A stretch of DNA of 64,000 nt from Eutypella sp. D-1. Its lineage: Eukaryota; Ascomycota; Sordariomycetes; Xylariales; Diatrypaceae. Every line of letters begins with the position of its first letter. The stretch's first letter is position 1. Positions 1 to 8,806 of this stretch are shown here, one piece after another. The notes under the pieces were generated by a model, which made no database searches, was not told the origin of the DNA, and saw nothing but the letters and a program-made list of their open reading frames with translations. Location of the stretch: contig JAJTTP010000002.1 of NCBI GenBank assembly GCA_023313575.1, positions 2,418,001 to 2,482,000 of the forward strand, written 5' to 3'. Position numbers and translations under genes: made by a program.

Positions 1-42
1 TTTGATAAAAATCTCCTATATTATATCCGCAAAAACAAAAAC

Positions 43-1983
43 ATGGCGTCTTCCCGGGAAACCACCAGGGTGATCGTGGTCGGCGGCGGCGGCACCATGG
101 GGTCGTCGACGGCGCTGCACCTGATACGGTCGGGCTACACGCCGTCGAACATCACGGTGCTCGACACGTATCCGATACCGTCGGCGCAGTCGGCCGGAAA
201 CGACCTGAACAAGATCATGGGGGTGATGATACGGAATAAGGTCGACGTGCAGCTCAGCCTCGAGGCGCGCGACATGTGGAAGAACGACGAGCTGTTCAGG
301 CCCTTCTTCCACAATACCGGCAGAGTAAGTTCGAAGAAGTCCAGCCACCCCCCCACCGAGATAGGTCGCCCGGCACGCTAACGCGAACTCCCAGCTTGAC
401 TGCGAACACACCGAGAAGGGCGTGGCGTCCCTCCGGGAAGAGTACCAGGCCCTCCTCGACGCCAACGTCGGTCTGGAGAAGACGCACGAGTGGCTCGAGA
501 GCGAGGACGAGATCCTGGCCAAGATGCCGCTCCTACAGCGCGAGCAGATCAAGGTGAGTGATTGAGATATTAGGCAACGGAGCGACGTTCGATCGATCAG
601 TCTCTCTCGCCCCGGGACCGCAGTTGCTAATCATGATTGGTGGGGTCGCACGGCAGGGGTGGAAGGGCATTTTCAGCCACGACGGGGGCTGGCTGGCCGC
701 CGGCAAGGCTATTAATGCCATTGGCGAGGTGCTGCGGGAACGCGGTGTGAACTTCGGGTTTGGCAGGTGAGCAATAATAACCCAGACAGAAACCTCTTCC
801 TATCCTCCACCTCTCTTTATGAAATTCCTTTGAGAAATCATCATCCCCGTCAGGTTTCTTCTGCGGCTCCCTTGCTGATTATGACGCAGCGCCGGGTCTT
901 TCAAGCGACCCCTGTTCGCGGACGACGGGACGACCTGCGTCGGCGTCGAGACGGAGAACGGCGCCAAGTACTTCGCCGACAAGGTGGTCCTCGCCGCCGG
1001 CGCCTGGAGCCCGGCTCTCGTGGACCTCGAGGACCAGTGCTGTTCCAAGGTAAGGGGAAAATAAAAAAAACCCCGTTCCTCCTCGATGGGGAGAAGAGAG
1101 AGAAGCGGGGACATGGCGTGTGTAAAAACTGACTGACTGATTGCGATGGTACGCTCCAGGCCTGGGTTTACGCCATGTTACAGCTGACGCCCGAGGAGGC
1201 GGCCGAGTACAAGGATACGCCTGTGGTGTATAACGGGGACATCGGGTTTTTCTTCGAGCCCAACGAGTTGAGTCTCATCTCCCGGCTAACCTATACGTTC
1301 CTTCCCGTACTTACCGACACACACCACACAGGGAGGGGATCATCAAAGTATGCGACGAATTCCCGGGATTCACGCGGTACAAGCGACACCGACCGTACGG
1401 AGCGGCGGGACCCAAGCTAGTGTCGGTGCCGCGGTCGCACGCGAAGCACCCGACGGACACGTACCCGGAGGCGTCGGAGGCCAACATCCGGCGGGCGATC
1501 GCGACGTTCCTACCGCGGCACACGGATAAGCCGCTCTTTAACCGCGCGCTCTGCTGGTGCACCGACACCGCGGACGCCGCCCTGCTCGTCTGCGAGCACC
1601 CGCGCTGGAAGAACTTCGTCCTTGCTACGGGCGACAGCGGGTGAGTTTTTTTTTGTTGTTAGAGCCCGGACAAGAAAAAGGACGGAAGCGACTGTTTGAA
1701 CTTTTCTTTGGTTTATTTTATTTTTTTTATTTTTTATTTTTATTTTTTTGTTTTTGGCTAATCACTTCGTCTTCGCAGACACACATTCAAGCTCCTCCCC
1801 AACATCGGCAAGCACATAGTTGAGCTGCTGGAGGGCACGCTGGCCGCGGACCTGGCGCAGGCATGGCGCTGGCGGCCCGGCACCGGCGACGCGCGCCAGT
1901 CGCGCCGCGCCGCGCCCGCCAAGGACCTCGCGGATATGCCCGGCTGGAACCACGATCCCCCCGTTTCCAAGGCGAACTTGTAG
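43..1983 (+). CDS. FAD-dependent amine oxidase, fructosyl-amino-acid oxidase (amadoriase) family
   Basis: Seven exons fit one 443-residue frame: 43-324, 395-553, 657-766, 890-1049, 1160-1266, 1332-1640 and 1779-1983. All junctions are GT-AG and the phases match. The N terminus has a dinucleotide-binding Rossmann motif (VIVVGGGGTMGSSTALHL, residues about 10-27) for FAD. Later stretches (FFFEPNE, IIKVCDEFPGFT, ALCWCTDTAD, FVLATGDSG.HTFKLLPNIG) are characteristic of the fungal fructosyl-amine oxidase/sarcosine-oxidase-like DAO family, and the length is typical. Family members oxidatively deglycate Amadori products such as fructosyl-amino acids, giving glucosone, the amine and H2O2, usually in peroxisomes. 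The C terminus ends in ANL, which fits only a relaxed PTS1 signal, so peroxisomal location is an inference. A related activity such as L-pipecolate or saccharopine oxidase cannot be excluded. The gene faces the next one tail to tail. Confidence 0.85.
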
Positions 1984-2296
1984 GCGGTAGGGTTGGAAAG
2001 GGGGTCGGGGAAAGAGGGAGGGGTGGAACTTGTCATAATATCGAGGAGGACTTACGAGCCGGATTGCGCTCGGGTTTCCTGTACCTCACGTGTAGATGGA
2101 TTTATTTTTTGCTTAATGTGGTGGTAGTATATGGGTAATATGCAAGAAGTCGGCGTGGCTGGATTTGAAAAAGCAGAAAGGGCCTTCCTTAATCATCCCA
2201 CAATGTATATCTATCTTCCTGTACCAAAAGTCACGTCAATAGAATCCACAATACCATTCATTCCTATGGTGACCTGCGACTACTATCGCTACCTAC
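1984..2296. other. Convergent 3' intergenic region
   Basis: This short stretch lies between two convergent stop codons. It is AT-richer than the flanking coding DNA and presumably holds both 3' UTRs. I see no further coding or RNA signal. Confidence 0.5.
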
Positions 2297-3145
2297 TTAC
2301 CTCCCCGTTCTTACAACAGCCATCATCTCATAGCCAACGAGTCCAGCGTCCCTCCCATCATCGTCATCGTCACCCCCGCCCCCTCCATCGAGGACCTCGA
2401 CGGCACCGAGCCCCGGCACGCCCGAGAAGCACGGCTCGAAATCGGGCCAGTCAGACTTATGACCGAGCCAGACGGCGACGCCTCGATCTTCCTCCTCGTC
2501 GTCCTCCTCTAGCGTGGCGGCTAGCGCCCGCACGTACCGCGATACGAGCGTCGGGCTGCGGGGATACACGAATAGGAGGCCTGTGACCGCGGCGGCGTCG
2601 GCGTCTTCCTGCGACGGGTGTACGGGGTTTGAGGGGCTGAACCCTGACTCCGACTCGGTATGGGTGTCTGCCGCTGCCACCGAGGACCAGGAGTCCGGAT
2701 CCGGATCCAGATCAGAGAGCTCGCTTGATCGCGATGCCGCGCGGGAGACGTCGACGACGTCCCAGGTACCCCTGACGACGCCGAAGTTTGCGGCGGGGAG
2801 GTACTTGTTGATGGACGAGCGGACCTCGATGCCTTTTATAGTGGAAGTGGTTACTGCTCGGCTGGCGTCATTATCGACGCCGCTAGAACCCTGGTTGAAC
2901 GGAGGATTCGACCATCGGGCTAGTAGCAGGGCCTCGAGGAGCCCAGTCCCGCTGCCGATAGAGAGTACGAGGCCCCGGGCATTCTCGGCCTTTTTGGCCG
3001 GACCAGGACCGGTCTTGGTGCTCTCGCCGGAAAGGGGGGACCCGGGCACGAAAGCTGCGGTAAGGACGTCGAGTAGTCGCGTGGAGAGGCTGATGCAGCA
3101 GTCCGGGTGGTGTTTAGGCTCGTCCGTGAGTCTTGGGAGGTCCAT
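2297..3145 (-). CDS. Predicted SAM-dependent methyltransferase-like protein, single exon
   Basis: This is an intronless frame of 282 residues from the ATG at 3145. An in-frame ATG at 3196 would add 17 residues. A TATATA element sits only a few bases upstream of the 3196 ATG on the same strand. Transcription therefore probably starts downstream of it, which favours 3145. A glycine-rich LSIGSGTGLLEALLL segment about 60 residues in matches motif I of class I SAM-binding folds. The start (MDLPRLTDEPKHHPDCCISL) and the end (GLVGYEMMAVVRTGR) look like a small conserved ascomycete family, but I know no characterised member. The middle carries acidic and Asp/Ser-rich insertions (DLDPDPDSW, EEDDEEEDRG, GGGGGDDDDDG). 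Substrate is unknown, and loss of catalytic activity is possible. A strong splice-donor-like GGTAAGT overlaps the stop codon, so an extra 3' exon is not wholly excluded. Confidence 0.6.
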   Translation of the reverse strand: MDLPRLTDEPKHHPDCCISLSTRLLDVLTAAFVPGSPLSGESTKTGPGPAKKAENARGLVLSIGSGTGLLEALLLARWSNPPFNQGSSGVDNDASRAVTTSTIKGIEVRSSINKYLPAANFGVVRGTWDVVDVSRAASRSSELSDLDPDPDSWSSVAAADTHTESESGFSPSNPVHPSQEDADAAAVTGLLFVYPRSPTLVSRYVRALAATLEEDDEEEDRGVAVWLGHKSDWPDFEPCFSGVPGLGAVEVLDGGGGGDDDDDGRDAGLVGYEMMAVVRTGR

Positions 3146-3637
3146 GGGAAAGTCGAATCTGTGAAGAAGGCTGGAATGCCCCGGTGATAGTCTCATTATG
3201 TATATAAGGTACGCCCCGAGAGGTACATAAGAAAAATGCATATATGCGCACAAATGCATCTAAAGGGATTATCGTTATGTACGGATGGATCTTAAACACT
3301 GCTTAAAAACAGCTGACCTCGCGCACCTTTCGCGTTAAGTTACTACCTGTTATAGCATTATGGATTCCCCCAGTTTCCTGGATCATATGTAGACAAGACA
3401 GAAATTCCCCACTCACGTCCGAGTCTGAACCCGGGCTGTCTCTAATAAAACTCCCCGTCACACATCACAGCCAGCCTTAGGGAAGGGAAGCCTTAGGGAT
3501 TTCTTCCTCCCTCTGTTAAATAGCTTTTTGTTAAGAAGAACAATTTGAAGTTCCAACCACATCCTCCCTCCTCTTCCTCCCTTCTCTTCCTCCCCTCTTG
3601 AGGCAGGAAGTGTCGCAATGAATCTCACGATAACATT
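3146..3637. promoter_or_regulatory. Divergent promoter region between the methyltransferase-like gene and nbs1
   Basis: The two flanking start codons point away from each other across about 490 bp. The left side has a TATATA box near 3200-3206 reading toward the minus-strand gene. The right side has CT-rich tracts around 3500-3600, common in fungal 5' leaders, before the nbs1 ATG. No specific factor site is claimed. Confidence 0.4.
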
Positions 3638-6588
3638 ATGTGGATTCTAGAAAACGAAGGAGGTGCCTTTGAAGGTAACAAAATATACTATCTTCCACCC
3701 AACATCTGGATCTCACGATCGTTTACCGGTGTATCTATTCAATGTAGAGGACGACGCTAATCAATAAATTTTCACACTCACCAAAAAAAAGGCAAGCGAT
3801 TATGGCTGCGACCGGGTAAACGATATCTCTTCGGTAGAACCGTCGCCGAACGTACGATCGATCCCTTCCCACGATCCCTCCCGCAGCAACATGATGAAGT
3901 CATTCGTGTACTTAGACTAATACTAATACAAAAAGATAGCCGGACAGCTTGCCATCAAGGGCGATCCCGCAGCCTTGAAGTCCGTGTCGAGGAAACATTG
4001 CACCATTCAGGTCGATCCCGTCACCGAGGGAGATGGAGTGAGTGGCAGACAGACAAATGCGATATTACTTGAAGCAACTATTTGCTAAACCTGTTGTTTT
4101 TAGTGTAAACCCTCCGTTCGCTCTCGCGTCACCATCGAAGACCTCGGCTCCAAGAGCGGCACCCGAGTCAACGATCAGAAGATCAAGGGCGAAAAATATG
4201 TTCTGGCCGATCCCATCAACACCCTACAGATGGGTTCATTTCACGACAAATTCAGGTACCTTCCCCTTCCATCCCGTGTGCCGCGTACCGAGTATCGTAT
4301 CATGTGCTAGAGCCGATCGGCTGAATGAAAAAAAAAGGATCTCTTGGTTCCCCGTTACCCTGACCTACTCCTTCTCCGCCAAAGAGCTTCGAGCCGACCC
4401 ATTCGCGAAACTTCAGCAAACCCTCGAGCCCTTAGACATCAAGTACACTGCAGAATACGACAACCAGTCCACCACCCATGTAGTCCACAAGAAGCGCAAC
4501 ACTCCCAAAGGCCTGCAAGCCCTCATCAACGGCATTTACATCGTGAACGACGGTTTCGTAAACGCCGTCCTAGCCGCCGCCGCCGCCGCCCACGAGCAAG
4601 CCGACAATGCAGGTGGCGTGGACAGGAGTGCGCTGGAGGCGGATTTCGACGGGAGTTGGCCCGATGCCATGCAGTTCCTCCCTCCCGCAAGCGACGACGC
4701 CGCCCCTATACCCAACGAGCAATTCGCACCCAATCCCGCCCGTGCCAATATCTTCGATGGCTACACCTTCGTCTTCTATGAGAAAAAGCAACACGAATCT
4801 CTCATGGCGCCCATTACCGCCGGCAAGGGCAAGGCTCTTCTCAGCGAAGTTGTCCCCGGGGAGACACAGATAGACGATTTCATCCGATACGTGAAGGGAG
4901 TCGCCGGCGAGAAAGGCTTGGGCGAGTTCGAAGACGGAAGCGAGGGGAAGGGGGTTGTCGTAGTCCAGTTCATGCCTACAAATCAGGAGCACCTGGATTG
5001 GTATAGCCATTTCTACACTACTGTGTCCCTCCGTCTAGACCAGCGTCTCATCACCCAGAAAGACTTCCTCCCGGCGATTCTAAGCAATGATGCGAGTGGA
5101 CTCCGGCGGCCGCTCGAGGAAGAATCAGGAGAGCGGCAACAGACCACTCAATCTGAAAATCAAACGAGTGCACCGGAAGCCATGGACGTGGACAATCAAC
5201 AGACGAAATCGCCTCCGCGACCTGCTTCTCGAAGAAGGCAGAGGGGAGGTCCTAGGTTCAGAGGATTCGGGGTCGCCATAGATGAAGAGGATGAACCGCC
5301 ACCAGCACCTGCACCTGCCCCCGCGCCCGTACCGACTATTGCCCCTCCTGCCCCAGAGCCGGAATCCTCACAAGAGGGGCTATTCGTTTCCCAGGACGTC
5401 AGGTCGCAAGACCTAGAGGAACTAGAGCAAACGACGCGGCGGTCCCAGCGAAAGCGACCAGCACCGGGGGCGGCTCCCGACGCCAACGAGTCTATGGACT
5501 ATTTCGCGCCGACCGCGGCCCAGGTCAAACGGCGCCGGATCGCCGCCGGCGAGGAAGTCCCGACCGCGGTGCCGACCACGCCGCCCGAGGAGCAGCAGCA
5601 GCAGCAGCAGCAGAAACAAGAAGCCAAGACGCCCAAGATCAAGAAGGAGCTCGACATCCTGGACCTGGCGCGGCAGCACCGCGAGGAGGCCGAGGCGCGC
5701 GCCAAGGCGGAGCGCGAGGAGCTGGCCCGCGCGCCCGAGGGCCTCGACCTCGCCGAGATCCGGCGGCTGCAGATCCAGGAGCCGATGGAACTGCGCCGGC
5801 TACCCTCCGAGGAGCGCACGACGACGACGCGCAACCGCGACGTCGCCGCGGGCCGCTGGGACCCGGCGTGGAACGGGCGCAAGAACTTCAAGCGGTTCCA
5901 GCGCCGCGGCGCCGCGGTGCCCCGCGCCCCGCAGCGCATCATCGTGCCCCTCGAGGAGGTGCAGCCCAAGGCCTTCGGCATCGGCGACGATTACTGGCTC
6001 GAGGACCGCAACGCCGGCGGGAGGGGCCATAGCCGAAGTATGAGTCGCAGTCTGCCGCAGCGCGACCGGGACCACGCGCGGAACGGGAGCGTCGCCTCCT
6101 CGGTGGCTGCGCGCGGGGCCGCCGCCACCACGGGACGACGCGTCGTGCCTCTCGCGGCGGCCAATGACGAAGACGAAGAGGACCAGGATATGCTCCTCGA
6201 CGACAGCGGCGGGAAGCATTCCTCCCACCCCCGCATAGAAGAAGAAGAAGAAGAAGACGAAGACATCGCCATCACGGCCCCGCGCACGAGAAATAGCAGA
6301 GCATCCACCACGCAACGAACTACCAACACCACCACCACCACCAGCAACACAACGCAACCGTCCCAGCGCCGCACACGCGGCACCACGCCCAGCATCACGC
6401 GGTCCACGTCTGCTGCTGCCGGCACGAAGCGTCCCGCCGCCGCAAGGGGTAGTAATACCAGGAACGCGAGCGCCAAGAGGCCTCGTGTCATTGCCGTGGG
6501 CGATAGTGAGGACGATGACGACGATGGGGATGGCGATGGGGATGATGGGAGTGAGGATGAGCTTAGGTTTAGATTTGGTCGGCGGTGA
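3638..6588 (+). CDS. nbs1: Nbs1/nibrin homologue, DNA-repair MRN complex subunit
   Basis: Five exons (3638-3674, 3792-3851, 3940-4037, 4104-4255, 4338-6588) join into an 865-residue protein. The first four small exons encode the FHA domain: MWILENEGGAFEG then KRLWLRPGKRYLFGRTVAEPGQLAI, followed by SRKH and the EDLGSKSGTRVN core that binds phosphothreonine. Tandem BRCT regions follow, about residues 118-195 and 250-340. A long acidic, Q- and P-rich disordered region comes next. Near residue 630 is KNFKRF, matching the conserved Mre11-binding motif. The C terminus has an acidic patch followed by RFRFGRR, which fits the FxF/Y Tel1/ATM-recruiting motif. Known family role: Nbs1 brings Mre11-Rad50 and Tel1/ATM to double-strand breaks in the nucleus. 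The acceptor of exon 3 was chosen at 3939 because only it keeps the frame and restores AEPGQ. Confidence 0.88.
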
Positions 6589-8806
6589 TGTAGATGATGC
6601 GGCTGCTTGCTTTTCTTGTCGCTGGTATTAAGTGCTGGCGCCGGTGGTGGTGACGGTTAGTGCCTTTCCTTTGCTTTGCTTAACTAGCGATTCTCAATCA
6701 ATTAATCCATCCATCAATGCGCCGGTCAGGTTTTTCTTCCCTGACTACCTTAGGCTAAGCTAAGCTGGGCTACGGTAAGGAGTCGTGGACGATGGGATAT
6801 GCGATATGCGATAAGGGGTCTCGGATGAAAACTGCACGGGAGAATGTAGGTAGGTAGGTAGGTAGGTAGGGGTTGTCATTCCCCTCCCCCCAAGTAAAGA
6901 AAGGCATGGCACACACATACACACATGACAGGCATAAGTACAAGGGCAACGTAGGAACGGGACGAGAAAAGAGAGGGGGGGATAGGGGGATGAGGGCGGC
7001 TGCCTCCCTCGTATGGAAATTATAGCTAGCCTGCCTGCCTTGCCTACGTATATATATGTACATACGCTTTCCCCTTCTCTCCCCTCATCCCTCATCCCTC
7101 ATCCCTCTATACTCTATAACATATTACTATGGCAATCCACACACATATACGCGCGCGACGGACCAAAAAGCAGGCACGACACATAAACGAAATCACGGAT
7201 GAGAAAAAAAAAAGGGGGGGGGGAGCCGGGGGGAAGGCATCATCTCTATATTTCACCCCGTATCTATCTCGGATATATGGATATACACACATATATAATG
7301 GCCAAAAACACACCACCAAACCACACCGAACCAAACCAAGTCCAAAGTAAACCCTCCTATGGTGGCATGGCAGTGGTAGTATAGTATGTACGTATATGGG
7401 CATGTGTATATGAAATGAAAAAAAAAGGGGGGGGGGTATCTATTTTAAGTGCGTACGTAGTAGGCGAAGCTCCCAGAATACCGCCTAGCTAGCCTGTCCC
7501 AAGCAAGTGATCTCGGGAAGGCCAAGAAAGGGGTAGATTGGGGATCGTAAAAGGGGTAAGACATCAAAAACACAAAACAAAAAAAGGACGAGAGCAAGGA
7601 AAAAGGAAATCATGGGGAGTGGGGAGAAAAGGTGGGGGGAGTTGGTATATAAACAAGATAAATAGATAGATATGGTGGTTGGTATATATATGACATTTGG
7701 AATTTCAGGCTATAGGTATAGGTTTTGTTGCTTTTGCTCTCGCTCTTGCTCTTTCGATGATCTTAATCTTTGATCTTATTCTTGTTCTTGATTCTTAGTC
7801 TTGGTCTCGTAATCCTCTTTATATGGTATAAACGGGGGGAATAAAAAAGTAATCTAGCGACAGACAGGACAGTAAGGAGAAAAACAAAACGAGGCAGAAA
7901 AAAACGGGCTAACGACAGACAATTTTGTCGGTGATGGCGACAGGACATTGGAGAAAAAAAGTTTGCATATGTAGTTTCGTTCTCATCCCTTCTCTTCTCT
8001 TTTCTTCTCCTCTCCTTCTTTCTCTCTTCTCTTCTTCAGGGATGCATGGATATCCGTTTCGTTCGTTGCCTTTTTGTCCCCCCGGGCTCAGCTTCTGCTG
8101 ATAAAAACGATAAAAAATTGCAAAAGGGGGAGGAGGCGAAGACGTCGACGACGGCGTATCCGAACGTGAGAACGTTAAAAACATAATAATCGTGCAAAGG
8201 CAGCTATAGCTGGCGCCTAACTGACCCGACTAAATGACTGACGTAAGTGAAGGATGTCGTTTTCTATAGAAAAAAAGCAAGCATTTTGTCTTCTTTTGGT
8301 CCAAACTGGCTGGTATCGATGAGGATAGACGAGATAAAAACAAGAAAAATCAAAATATGGGTCTCGTTAGGAAACGAAGAGCGAGAGGGGGAATAATAAA
8401 AAAAGAGAAAAGATAATAAAAACCAAATGTGTAGAATGCGATTGGTATATAACCAAGAATGCTGCCTTTTCCTTTCTCAAAAAAACAAAGGGGAAAGAAT
8501 AAACAAACGCCCATCCCTCCTTGCCATCCCTTCTTCCGTCTCGGTGGTAAGCGGGTACTGGTAATAAGTAGCGACAAAAAACTCCGTGGCCGTATATAGG
8601 TGTTTATATAGATGCCAGATGCTCCGATTCCCTCCTCTCTCTTCCTATAACGTGAACCCGACACCGTGCTCGAAGAAGCCGAAGCAGAAGAGGAAGATGA
8701 GCGGAAATGACTTATAGCCATCCGCCACGACACCAGACCTTTTCCAGTTAATATTCTTCCTCGTCCTGCTCCTCTTTCCCCTTCCCCATAGTCCCCCGCC
8801 TCCGAG
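6589..8806. other. Long convergent intergenic region, no gene seen
   Basis: This lies between the stops of nbs1 and the minus-strand 994-residue gene. It is dominated by simple sequence: TAGG repeats, several poly-G runs after poly-A (about 7205-7222, 7418-7437), CT-rich blocks near 7980-8035 and many TATATA stretches. Open frames here are short and low-complexity. I see no splice-consistent gene, tRNA or rRNA. The part next to 8806 is likely the 3' UTR of the minus-strand gene. Confidence 0.5.
6847..6870. repeat. (TAGG)6 microsatellite
   Basis: Six uninterrupted TAGG units. The same tetranucleotide recurs across the intergenic DNA of this window. Confidence 0.9.

Noticed and set aside
5800..6491. 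Minus-strand frames of 160-185 codons under nbs1
   Set aside because: They are low-complexity antisense products of the GC-rich and repeat-rich nbs1 exon.
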